From Apoderus coryli (lineage: Eukaryota; Arthropoda; Insecta; Coleoptera; Attelabidae), in the NCBI GenBank assembly GCA_911728435.2, contig OU452199.1, positions 7,078,860-7,142,859 on the forward strand: a stretch of 64,000 nt of DNA, written 5' to 3'. Position 1 is the stretch's first letter, and each line of letters begins with the position of its first letter. The position numbers and the translations under genes were made by a program. Shown piece by piece: positions 1-10,155 of this stretch. The notes under the pieces were generated by a model. That model did not search any database. It was given only the letters and a program-made list of their open reading frames with translations, and was not told where the DNA came from.

Positions 1-599
1 AAGGATTTTTTCGATTTAGAAGACTGTCAAAATTAATCATGAAAAGTAAATAAATAAAAAATACTAATAGGGAAAAAGTCAGTTGACTGAAAATAAAATG
101 CTTAAACTATTTAAAATTCTAACCAGGGATTATAAGGAGATTAGTGTTTTTGGTAAAGGTTGCCCAATTAATCTGGGTGAGATTGCAGCAATCAAAAAAA
201 ACAGGATATGCTGAAGCTGTCCAAATCAGTTTCATCCGTTACAAATCTCTAAGGACGTCGGCGATAGTATTCAAGAGCCGTGATGTTGAAAACGACTGAT
301 TTTGTGCTGCCAAAACCAGAAAAGTGCCGAAAAAATGTACTTTTTGATTTTGTGTTTAAATTTGGCAGTTTTTCTTTAGTAGGGGTTGTTTGCTTTGATA
401 TTCTTCAGTTGTTAAATCATTTTTATTATGAAGCGATTTATTCATTTTAATTTAAACTTTCAAACGATGATTTCTCAAAAAATTGGAGTTAGCTTGTTGT
501 GGCTATAACTCAACGATATATTCGAGTTACGGTTACTTAAATCAAAACTTTACAAGAATCTATATTTGTATATAAAAAATATATTTTCAAAATCGAAAT
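1..599. other. AT-rich stretch, nothing recognised
   Basis: No exon-like frame, repeat pair or transposase signature was found on either strand. The composition matches the surrounding intergenic DNA. Confidence 0.5.
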
Positions 600-1290
600 T
601 GGAAACGTGCTAAGTGCCATATGTTTAACCAAATGTACTAAGTGCCATGGAAAACTTATTGTAAAAATCTTTAGGTTCCAAATTCTCCAAAAACGAAATC
701 ATATCTTCTAATGTTTTTTACCGACACTTATATGACTTTCATGAGGCAATTCTTCCAGTGTTATGTTCTGTAAATGTTGGATAGATAGATAACTTTTTTT
801 AGTATTGGCATTGTTTAAAATCTATACACTCAAAAACAACATCTTTACATAACAACATTCTTCGATGTCGAATATGCGTAGCTTTGCTGATATGGACTGC
901 TGTCAAGTTTAACACTGTATGGCCCCTTGAATGTTAAAAAATTTGTGCATGTCAACTACGCGAATTTTCCACTGTGTGGACTGCTCTCAATAATAGGATG
1001 CCAATCTTTAGGAACCCTAGGTTTACAAGCTCTACGCTTTTCGATACGCGCAAAATCCCGATGGTACCGCAGGCAGTGGAGTCCACTAACTAAAAACAGG
1101 GTAAACCAGACGAGCATATGTCACAAATAACACAAACAGATGGCACTTAGCGCGGGCACCATTTTTAGACAGCAGTTAAAATGTTTCAGTTAGATGTGGC
1201 ACTTAGCACGCTTTTTAGAATTTTGCCAATGGCACAAGGCTCATTTTTAAGGGAGAAAATGAATTTTAATCAAATTGGCACTTAGCACCT
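600..1290. repeat. Cluster of a 12-bp motif in both orientations
   Basis: The motif GTGCTAAGTGCC, or a one-base variant, occurs near 607 and 638 on the + strand. Its reverse complement GGCACTTAGCRC occurs near 1143, 1198 and 1279. The copies at the two sides point towards each other, as in the ends of a non-autonomous transposon with several subterminal motifs, but no clean terminal inverted repeat or target duplication was found. The ORF in between (927-1130) looks like a random frame. It could also be a cluster of protein-binding sites. Confidence 0.5.
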
Positions 1291-1862
1291 TAGAAAATTC
1301 CAGTCATGAATTAATGATATTTGGATTCGGAATTTTAAAACAAAATTTACCTTAGGTATACATATACAAAACAACTAACATTCTTTTATATCAATTCTAT
1401 ATTTCAATAAAGTCTTAATACTAATTGTCATTTACATTGAATACAATCTTAATATAAATGGTTATTCCTAACATAAAGTACGATATCAATAATCAATAAA
1501 ATCACAAAATTATATATATTGAAACTAAAACGTTTATATATTTAAAAAATCAATGAAAAAAAAGAAAGGAAGATGTAGATAGAAAGAAATAAAACATGTT
1601 TGAAATATTAAGGCACTGAAGATGGACTGCTGAGTTTGGAGACGTATGTGTATTGTTCTAAATTGAACAATAATTTTATTATATTTTGTGGAACAAACAT
1701 GTTTTATTTCATATATAGTTAATAATAATAATAGTTAATAATAATATATACAGAGAACAAAAAAAAAGACAAATACACTTATAAACTAAAATACAACTTA
1801 TAAACTAACGTGTGCTTAAAGCCAACCCAACTATATACATATTTAACAAATATTTACAATAA

Positions 1863-3930
1863 TCAATACCCTGTTACAGATCGGCCATCATGTTCCCCAG
1901 CACCACTACAAATTGAATCGGCAGCCTTATGATCTTGAATATTCTTTCCTTTCGGAATGCTCCAATTCCATTGCGCCACGATCGCCTCAACTTCTGCTGC
2001 CTTATTTTTGACTTCACTACTTCGAATTTTGTGAAGTCTTGCAGACAGACCTTGCTTTGGAACACCTAAAAGAAACAATAATAAATCAATCTATCAAAGC
2101 AAATTTGTTGGAACAAATTCAAATTATTTTACTTCGACAAAATATTAAATTAAATACCGAACTTCATTGGAATTGAGAATATTATTGCCTATTAGTGCAA
2201 ATATCATTTATGTCGTTATTTTAATTTTTCATTGCCGGATATGTTTTATAGAAAAACCTGCTTCTCTCTATATTTTCAATGACAAATAAAAGCCGAACCT
2301 CCACAAAAATAAATTTAATAGAAATTTATAATTAGCATCCAAACATGTTTAGGAACTTCCACCAGTTCCATCATCACTTTTTAAGTTTCTCTGTATCCAC
2401 TAAAAAATTGGCTAAATCACTGAAAGGTGGAGACCACACCGGTTGAAGAAGAAGAAGAAGTTTCTCTGTTCGCCACTGATGATGCAACTGGTGTAAGTTC
2501 CGAAACATCTTTGGATGCTAATTATAAATTTCTATTAAATTTATTTTTGTGGATGATGATTAGATAAGTAGTTATGACAAAGGGAATGGTCGTGTTTGCT
2601 TGCCTAAGGTCATGATGAAAATGATACATCCGAAAAGCCGGCGATTTTTCGTGGTTAATAACTTTTACGGCTGAATTAAATTATATAATACAACACTTAC
2701 CTTCAATTCTTATGGTTGATTTAGTTTCGGCGTTCACCTTTGGCGAATGTTTATTACAACTTGCATTCATCGATTGGAATCCGCTTCCATTGCATGATGT
2801 TGCCTTCACATCGCTGAATTGCTCCTCGACGTCGCAATGTTTAAAGGGCTCAAGTACTGGTGGATGGGCACTTGGCATAATACCCGGTCTTTCGGTATCA
2901 ACCACGTTCAGTATCTTATTCAACCACCCTGTTACAGATCGGCCATCATGTTCCCCAGCACTACTACAAATTGAATCGGCAGCCTTATGATCTTGAATAT
3001 TCTTTCCTTTCGGAATGCTCCAATTCCATTTCGCCACGATCGCCTCAACCTCTGCTGCCTTATTTTTGACTTCACTACTTCGAATTTTGTGAAGTCTTGC
3101 AGACAGACCTTGCTTTAGAACACCTAAAAGTAACAATAATAAATCAATCTATCAAAGCAAATTTGTTGGAACACATTCAAATTATTTTAATTCGACAAAA
3201 TATTAAATTAAATACCGGCCCTTATTGGAATTGAGAATATTATTGCCTATTAGAGCAAATATCATTTATGTCGTTATTTTAATTTTTCATTGCCGGATAT
3301 GTTTTATAGAAAAACCTGCTTCTCTGTATATTTTCAATGACAAATAAAAGTCGAATCTCCACAAAAATAAATTTAATAGAAATTTATAATTAGCATCCAA
3401 ACATGTTTAGGAACTTACATCAGTTCCATCATCACTATATAAGTTTCTCTGTTCGTCACTGATGATGGAACTGGTGTAAGCTCCAAAACATCTTTGGATG
3501 CTAATTATAAATTTCTATTAAATTTATTTTTGTGGATGAGGATTAGATATGTGGTTATTGTCGTGTTTGCTTGCCTAAGGTCATGATGAAAATGATACAT
3601 CCGAAAAGCCGGCGATTTTTCGTGGTTAATAACTTTTACGGCTGAATTAAATTATATAATACAACACTTACCTTCAATTCTTATGGTTGATTTAGTTTCG
3701 GCCTTCACCTTTGGCGAATGTTTATTACAACTTGCATTCATCGATTGGAATCCGCTTCCATTGCATGATGTTGCCTTCACATCGCTGAATTGCTCCTCGA
3801 CGTCGCAATGTTTAAAGGGCTCGAGTACTGGTGGATGGGCACTTGGCATAATACCCGGTCTTTCGGTATCAACCACGTTCAGTCTCTTATTCAACCACCC
3901 TCTGCCACGTCCAAATCCGCATGTAGCCAT
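1863..3930 (-). CDS. Unidentified spliced gene, left palindrome copy
   Basis: I reconstruct three coding exons on the minus strand: 3,930-3,672, 3,123-2,701 and 2,065-1,863 (259+423+203 nt, phases consistent, 294 residues). Donors read GAAG|GTAAG and acceptors TTTTAG|GTGTTC. The start codon gives MATCGFGRGRGWLN, a short Arg/Gly-rich N-terminus. The middle exon ends with a second copy of the WLN...IMPSAHPPVLEPF segment of the first exon, fused behind a copy of the last-exon segment (VPKQGLSARLHKIRSSEVK in the last exon), so the protein is built of two imperfect repeats. It ends SVTGY before TGA. A noncoding 5' exon with a short upstream ORF lies at 4,232-4,380. AATAAA-type signals in the minus orientation lie near 1,685-1,700. 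No domain family was recognised. The middle exon has an I for R and an N for K relative to the first exon. It may be a functional duplicate or a gene fragment duplicated with its repeat environment. Confidence 0.6.
2301..2552. repeat. Hairpin element with hammerhead-like core (intron, left copy)
   Basis: Inverted arms of about 95 bp start CCACAAAAATAAATTTAATA and end with the complement. The right arm contains CTGATGATG...GTTCCGAAAC on the + strand, the strand order of a hammerhead core (CUGAUGA, stem II, GAAAC). Stem III can be CATC/GATG, but the base that should follow (U16.1) is C, and I see no stem I, so activity is doubtful. The loop of this copy holds about 60 extra bases, including a GAAGAAGAAGAAG run. 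Confidence 0.65.
3359..3535. repeat. Hairpin element, second copy in left palindrome arm
   Basis: This is the same 95-bp-arm inverted element as at 2,301, with a shorter loop. The right arm keeps CTGATGATGGAAC, but the GAAAC box is mutated to CAAAAC. It sits in the intron between the first and second coding exons of the left gene copy. Confidence 0.65.
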
Positions 3931-4231
3931 GTTTGATAGACTAAAATGAATAAAGCTATTATTAGTCTTGCATTTTAATATTAAAAATACGCAATAATTA
4001 AGTTATTTTGTTTTTTTTTGGTTCATACGAAACGAAAGTGAATTTCTATTTATATCACCCAATAACTTTATTATTACTAAGTTCTTCAATTTCATTGTTT
4101 TACAAAAATATTGTTTGTTTTAAAACGAAACGAAAAAAGTAAAATAACAATAAATAACCGTTTTTAATTTATAATAATAAATAAATAAACAAACAAAAAC
4201 TTTAAATGATAAACATGATTAAAATACTTAC

Positions 4232-4380
4232 TATTCCAAAGATTTAAGTAATGAAGAAGATTTTGAAGATTTAACACTTTATCACTATTGTCACTGTACA
4301 ACTTTACTTTACAAAATTCACGATAGAAGTGATGTGACTTTCTCTGGCAATCGTATTTATAAGCCATGTCAGGTACCATG
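4232..4380 (-). promoter_or_regulatory. Probable 5' UTR exon with upstream ORF (left copy)
   Basis: A 49-codon frame starting MVPDMAYKYDCQRK runs into a consensus donor (GGAATA|GTAAGTA at 4,231). Joining it to the acceptor at 3,941 puts it out of frame with the main ATG and reaches a stop, so it is read here as an upstream ORF in a 5' leader and not as the protein N-terminus. The same exon exists at 6,569-6,716 on the other arm with only two residue changes. Confidence 0.45.
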
Positions 4381-4825
4381 GGATTATTAAAGGGTCTTTA
4401 CCTGGAAAACACACTGCACTTTAAATATTATTTGGATACATTAGGTCTCGATAACAAATGATAAGTCTCTTGGATTTTAGAAGGGTTTGTAACAGGTAGT
4501 ACCTACTATTAAAAAATTTTATTACCTATCACGAAACTAATTTTAAACATCATATTTCTGGAATCTTATATTTCTCTATGATTCTTTATATTAGAATTTC
4601 AATTTTCTCTATGATTCTTTATATTAGAATTTCAATTTCATCAAATAAATAAAATAATTTCAGTCCAGTATGTAAATCTCCGTTATAACAGCAATTGTTA
4701 AATTACGAAATATTTTGCGAACCATATTTTCAAATTGTGGAACGCAGGACAAAAAGTATGAATGAAAGCTACAACTTTATGTGAGTTTTTAATCATACGC
4801 TTTGTTTGAGCTCAACTAAAAAAAA

Positions 4826-6149
4826 CAATCATGTACCTACTAAAACTAACTGAATCCAGCCCCCTATAAACAATAATGGTTTGGCAATATCCTACTTCAT
4901 TTCCAATTAGTATAATATTATTCAACAAGCATATTATAATAATGGCTATTATTCGCATTTCGCAAAAAAATGATAGATCTCATAATTCACCACAGTGAAT
5001 GATAAGACAGATACTGCATTATGCTTTTAGATTGAGGCATATAATTAGTATATTATTTAACAGTTCTTATATAAGAATAGCATACAAATCTGTTTTCTTT
5101 TCTACTAACTTTACTTTAATGAAAAATGTGACGATTTGGAAACTATTTTAAAAATGTTTCCCTTCAAAGGAGCCTCACCAAAAGTAGCCTATTCCCGATT
5201 CTCAATATTTAACTGTATGTTAAAACACATGGCATATTTTACACTTGTTTTGATTGTCAGAAATCTGTGCCCAACTTTATCCTGTTTTCGTTCAAGATTA
5301 GAGTGAATAAGGGCTCTCACAGTTTATACTAGTTAATGTATATGTATATGGAGACTATTAGTTTCATGAAAAAATTTTTTTTTTTAATTTCACCGGAAAT
5401 ACTTGTTTTTGGTCATTTTATACATAAATAAGTAGTTCTAAAAAAATGTCTCTCTGTGAGTCTGTCTGTCTGTATGCACGAAAACGCAAAAACCACTTAA
5501 CAGATTTGAACCAAATTTGGTACAAAAATACCATAGGACATGGCAAGGAGCTGATTAGATTTTGGGAAACATTGAGCGTAGGCAAAGGGTTTAAAAGAGG
5601 GTTCAAAAATTAAAAAACTTCATACTTATCCGAAATACTGCAGAATTTTTTACGCATTTAATTGAATATAACCTAAAATATTGAACATAAAATATTGAAC
5701 ATAAAATATTAGACCACATTGGCGTTCAAAAATAAATATAAATATAACCTATAAAATGTGTCATAAATAACTTACTTTCATAGGCGTTCGTAAATAGGGG
5801 AAAAGGGGTCAAAACATAAAAAATATATATTTTCTAAACTTATTCGAAATATGGAATAATTTTTCATAGTTGTGATAGAATATAACCTAAAAAATGTTAC
5901 ATAAAATAATTGGTTCACACAGGCGTTCGAAAATAGTCTAAAAAAGGGTCAAAAATGAAAAAAAAAATTTTCTCAAATATACCAGAAAAATTGGCTAATT
6001 ATATATAGCTTTGATATAAGATAACCAGAGGCAGCCCCCTTACCATGTCATAATTTTTTGTTTGCAATAGGTAAGTAATGAGAATTTTTAATTTGTACTT
6101 ATGTGTTTGCTTTCAAGATACCTATAGGCTTTAAAAAATACTACTGTAT
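4826..6149. repeat. Palindrome spacer with degenerate tandem repeats
   Basis: This single-copy spacer sits between the palindrome arms. From about 5,370 it holds a repeat family seen also at 51,880-52,110 and weakly at 19,570: a TCTGTCTGTCTGTATG run, then blocks containing TATCCGAAATACTGCA-like sequence, GAATATAACCTAAAA and CACATTGGCGTTCAAAAATA. The last blocks recur about three times (near 5,630, 5,840 and 5,990), so this is a short, decayed tandem array. A 16-bp minisatellite (ATTGAACATAAAAT) lies near 5,680. The putative promoters of the divergent gene pair must lie at its two edges. No TATA assignment is made. Confidence 0.55.
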
Positions 6150-6568
6150 TTTTTAGTTGGTCTGAGCTCAAACAAAGCGTATGACTACAAACTGACGTAA
6201 AGTTGTAGCTTTCATTCATACTTTTTGTCCTGCGTTCCACAATTTGAAAATATCGTTCGCAAAATAGTTCGTAATTTAACAATTGCTGTTATAACGGAGA
6301 TTTACATACTGGACTGAAATTATTTTATTTATTTGATGAAATTGAAATTCTAATATAAATAATCATCGAGAAATATAAGATTCTAGAAATATGATGTTCA
6401 AAATTAGTTTCATGTTAGGTACCTAATAAAATTTTTGAATAGTAGCTAGTACCTGTTACAAACCCTTCTAAAATCCAAGAGACTTATCATTTGTTATCGA
6501 GACCTAATGTATCCAAATAATATTTAAAGTGCAGTGTGTTTTCCAGGTAAAGACCCTTTAATAATCCC

Positions 6569-6716
6569 ATGGTACCTGACATGGCTTATAAATACGATTG
6601 CCAGAGAAAGTCACATCACTTCTATCGTGAATTTTGTAACGTAAAGTTGTACAGTGACAATAGTGATAAAGTGTTAAATCTTCAAAATCTTCTTCATTAC
6701 TTAAATCTTTGGAATA
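6569..6716 (+). promoter_or_regulatory. Probable 5' UTR exon with upstream ORF (right copy)
   Basis: This is the mirror of the leader exon at 4,232-4,380. The ORF begins MVPDMAYKYDCQRK and reaches a donor GGAATA|GTAAGAA. Splicing to the acceptor at 6,825 (CATTTTAG|TCTATC) gives a stop shortly after the junction, so the main start is the ATG at 6,836 in the next exon. Only two residues differ from the left copy. Confidence 0.45.
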
Positions 6717-6835
6717 GTAAGAATTTTAATCATGTTTATCATTTAAAGTTTTTGTTTAACTAACTTAATTATTGCGTATTTTTAATATTAAAATGCAAGA
6801 CTAATAATAGCTTTATTCATTTTAGTCTATCAAAC

Positions 6836-8937
6836 ATGGCTACATGCGGATTTGGACGTGGCAGAGGGTGGTTGAATAAGAGACTGAACGTGGTTGATAC
6901 CGAAAGACCGGGTATTATGCCAAGTGCCCATCCACCAGTACTTGAGCCCTTTAAACATTGCGACGTCGAGGAGCAATTCAGCGATGTGAAGGCAACATCA
7001 TGCAATGGAAGCGGATTCCAATCGATGAATGCAAGTTGTAATAAACATTCGCCAAAGGTGAAGGCCGAAACTAAATCAACCATAAGAATTGAAGGTAAGT
7101 GTTGTATTATATAATTTAATTCAGCCGTAAAAGTGATTAACCACAAAAAAATCTCCGGTTTTTCGGATGTATCATTTTCATCATGACCTTAGGCAAGCAA
7201 ACACGACCATTCCCTTTGTCATAACTACTTATCTAATCATCATCCACAAAAATAAATTTAATAGAAATTTATAATTAGCATCCAAAGATGTTTCGGAACT
7301 TACACCAGTTCCATCATCAGTGGCGAACAGAGAAACTTAAAAAGTGATGATGGAACTGGTGGAAGTTCCTAAACATGTTTGGATGCTAATTATAAATTTC
7401 TATTAAATTTATTTTTGTGGAGATTCGACTTTTATTTGTCATTGAAAATAAAGAGAGAAGCAGGTTTTTCTATAAAACATATCCGGCAATGAAAAATTAA
7501 AATAACGACATAAATGATATTTGCACTAATAGGCAATAATATTCTCAATTCCAATGAAGTTCGGTATTTAATTTAATATTTTGTCGAATTAAAATAATTT
7601 GAATTTGTTCCAACAAATTTGCTTTGATAGATTGATTTATTATTGTTTCTTTTAGGTGTTCCAAAGCAAGGTCTGTCTGCAAGACTTCACAAAATTCGAA
7701 GTAGTGAAGTCAAAAATAAGGCAGCAGAGGTTGAGACGATCGTGGCGCAATGGAATTGGAGCATTCCGAAAGGAAAGAATATTCAAGATCATAAGGCTGC
7801 CGATTCAATTTGTAGTGGTATTATGCCAAGTGCCCATCCACCAGTACTTGAGCCCTTTATACATTGCGACGTCGAGGAGTGGTTTTACCAGAAGGAGTTA
7901 ATGAAGTCAGCACCCGTACCAACAAGCGCCAGCAAAACAACGCAAAGCAACGCTTCACATACATGGTTTTCACTTCCTGTGGTCCAACAAACGTCATCGG
8001 TGCCACACAGGTTGACAGTCAACAGTCAATCGGCTAAGTTGTCAGAAAGCAGTGAGACAAACAATGCAGTGAAGGCAACATCATGCAATGGAAGCGGATT
8101 CCAATCGATGAATGCAAGTTGTAATAAACATTCGCCAAAGGTGAAGGCCGAAACTAAATCAACCATAAGAATTGAAGGTAAGTCTTGTATTATATCATTT
8201 AATTCAGCCGTAAAACTTATTAACCACGAAAAATGGCCGGCTTTTCGGATGTATCATTTACATCATGACCTTAGGCAAGCAAACACGACCATTCCCTTTG
8301 TCATAACCACTTATCTAATCATCATCCACAAAAATAAATTTAATAGAAATTTATAATTAGCATCCAAAGATGTTTCGGAACTTACACCAGTTCCATCATC
8401 AGTGGCGAACAGAGAAACTTAAAAAGAGATGATGGAACTGGTGGAAGTTCCTAAACATATTTGGATGCCAATTATAAATTTCTATTAAATTTATTTTTGT
8501 GGAGATTCGACTTTTATTTGTCATTGAAAATAAAGAGAGAAGCAGGTTTTTCTATAAAACATATCCGGCAATGAAAAATTAAAATAACGACATAAATGAT
8601 ATTTGCACTAATAGGCAATAATATTCTCAATTCCAATGAAGTTCGGTATTTAATTTAATATTTTGTCGAATTAAAATAATTTGAATTTGTTCCAACAAAT
8701 TTGCTTTGATAGATTGATTTATTATTGTTTCTTTTAGGTGTTCCAAAGCAAGGTCTGTCTGCAAGACTTCACAAAATTCGAAGTAGTGAAGTCAAAAATA
8801 AGGCAGCAGAGGTTGAGGCGATCGTGGCGCAATGGAATTGGACCATTCCGAAAGGAAAGAATATTCAAGATCATAAGGCTGCCGATTCAATTTGTAGTGG
8901 TGCTGGGGAACATGATGGCCGATCTGTAACAGGGTAG
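6836..8937 (+). CDS. Unidentified spliced gene, right palindrome copy
   Basis: The coding exons are 6,836-7,094, 7,656-8,177 and 8,738-8,937 (259+522+200 nt), an open product of 326 residues ending SVTG. Splice signals are GAAG|GTAAGT and CTTTTAG|GTGTTC at each junction. The first exon gives MATCGFGRGRGWLN...IMPSAHPPVLEPF. The middle exon joins a VPKQGLSARLHKIRSSEVK block directly to IMPSAHPPVLEPF. It then carries about 50 residues absent from the left copy (from WFYQKELMKSAPVP to SSETNNA) before returning to the shared segment VKATSCNGSGFQSMNASC. The left copy instead keeps AGEHDGRSVTGWLNK. The two copies therefore have different deletions of a longer ancestral exon. Ser/Thr-rich and low in hydrophobics, with no membrane segment. 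Its family is not recognised. Confidence 0.6.
7244..7420. repeat. Hairpin element with hammerhead-like core (right arm, first intron)
   Basis: Mirror copy of the 95-bp-arm hairpin. The left arm read on the minus strand has CTGATGATGGAAC, a loop, GTTCC and GAAAC in order, so the core boxes and a 5-bp stem II are intact. The opposite arm has the degenerate TCCTAAAC form. As in the other copies, position 16.1 after stem III is C instead of U. Confidence 0.65.
8325..8502. repeat. Hairpin element with hammerhead-like core (right arm, second intron)
   Basis: Fourth copy of the same inverted-arm element. The core boxes are intact on the minus strand of the left arm and decayed on the other arm. It lies between the second and third coding exons of the right gene copy. 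Confidence 0.65.
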
Positions 8938-9509
8938 TTCATAGTACTTTAGTATTGATTATTGTAAATATTTGTTAAATATATAATATATAGTTGTGTT
9001 GGCTTTAAGCAAAAGTTAGTTTATAAGTTGTATTTTAGTTTATAAGTGTATTTGTCTATTTTTTGTTCTCTGTATATATTTTTGATTATTATTAACTATG
9101 TATGAAATAAAACATGTTTGTTCCACAAAATTAATAAAATTATTGTTTAACTCAGAACAATACCCATATGTCTCGGGACTCAGAATTCCATCTTCAGTGC
9201 CTTAATATGTCAAACATGTTTTATTTCTTTCTATCTACATTTTCCTTTCTTTTTGTTTAATATAGAAACGTTTTATTTTAAATATTATAATTAAATTAAA
9301 TAATATAATTTTGTGATTTTATTGGTTATTGATTTTAAGTTATATATGTATATTAATTATTTAAATGACAATTAGTATTAAGATTTTACTGAAATATAGA
9401 ATTGATATAAACGAATGTTAGTTGTTTTGTATATACCTAAGGTATATTTTGTTCTAAAAATTATTGATCAATTGATAGGTTTTTTAAAAGTCCTTTGTTC
9501 AATAAGGAT

Positions 9510-9790
9510 GTACAGGGTGTCAAAAAGACGCGGCAATATTTGAGGGCTCAGGACATTTGATGAAAAAAGTTCTCATAAACATACGTCCGGAAATGTATTA
9601 TTTCCAAGATACAAGGTGTTACCGTTTTCTTGTAAATAACGGTTTGTTTCATTTCAAAGTCAAATAGTCCCTTACCGATTTATTTAAAATTTGGCAGAGT
9701 TGTTGCTAGAAATAGGGAGCTTATATGGCTCTAAGTAGAGCAAAATTATTAAATCCATTGTAGTAGGGGGAAACTTAATAAAATTATTGA
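9510..9790 (+). repeat. Dispersed element fragment (same family as 58,487-58,770)
   Basis: It begins with TACAGGGTGTCAAAAAGACGC and shares a long colinear stretch with 58,487-58,770, including AAACATACGTCCGGAAATG and TTGCTAGAAATA. The TACAGGGTGTCA start is typical of mariner-type element ends in insects. No transposase frame was found in it. Confidence 0.6.
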
Positions 9791-10155
9791 CAAAAATAAA
9801 AATAAAAATAAATTACACGAAATGAAAATTTCGATATTGTCTTGAGATAAAGCAACTACAACTTTTTCTAATCGAATTACACCCAGCAATAATGCAATTC
9901 CTTAGGTCCTCCAAATTTTTCACAGGAGTAGGTTAAACTAAGGACTTCAGGTGGCCCTTCATGAAAAAGTGCGAGGACCGTGCAGGCTGCATTTTCGGAA
10001 TTCGCCGACACATTAGCCGCTCGGAACAACTCGGGTGATATGAATCAGAGATTCATAAAATCCCGACGTATTAAGATTAATGCGCCTCAACGATTTACGT
10101 ATGAAATTGCACATCTGAAATTAAGAATATCTTTTTTTTAATTGTTGTAATTTTA

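Larger units (their letters stand above)
1335..4825 (-). repeat. Left arm of the large palindrome
   Basis: This arm reads as the reverse complement of 6,150-9,462. The outer edge is marked by a shared segment (TTAGGTATACATATACAAAA at about 1,353, against its complement near 9,430). The inner edge lies near the GAGCTCAACTAAAAAA stretch at about 4,810, against TTTTTTAGTTGGTCTGAGCTC near 6,150. The match runs through gene exons, introns, the polyadenylation region and intergenic flank, so it is a genomic inverted duplication and not a processed copy. Differences are scattered substitutions, small indels and a larger coding difference in the third exon. Confidence 0.9.
6150..9462 (+). repeat. Right arm of the large palindrome
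   Basis: This is the reverse complement of 1,335-4,825, including the 5' leader exon, all coding exons, both intronic hairpin elements, the 3' end with its AATAAA signal (about 9,107) and about 350 bp of flank. The similarity stops abruptly on the outer side near GGTATATTTTGTTCTAAAAA. Confidence 0.9.

Noticed and set aside
927..1130. 67-codon frame as a gene
   Set aside because: No motif, splice signal or codon pattern; it lies within the motif-cluster repeat.
4164..4379. 71-codon frame (and its mirror at 6,569) as the protein N-terminus
   Set aside because: Joining to the following exon shifts the frame and meets a stop; treated as an upstream ORF in a leader exon.
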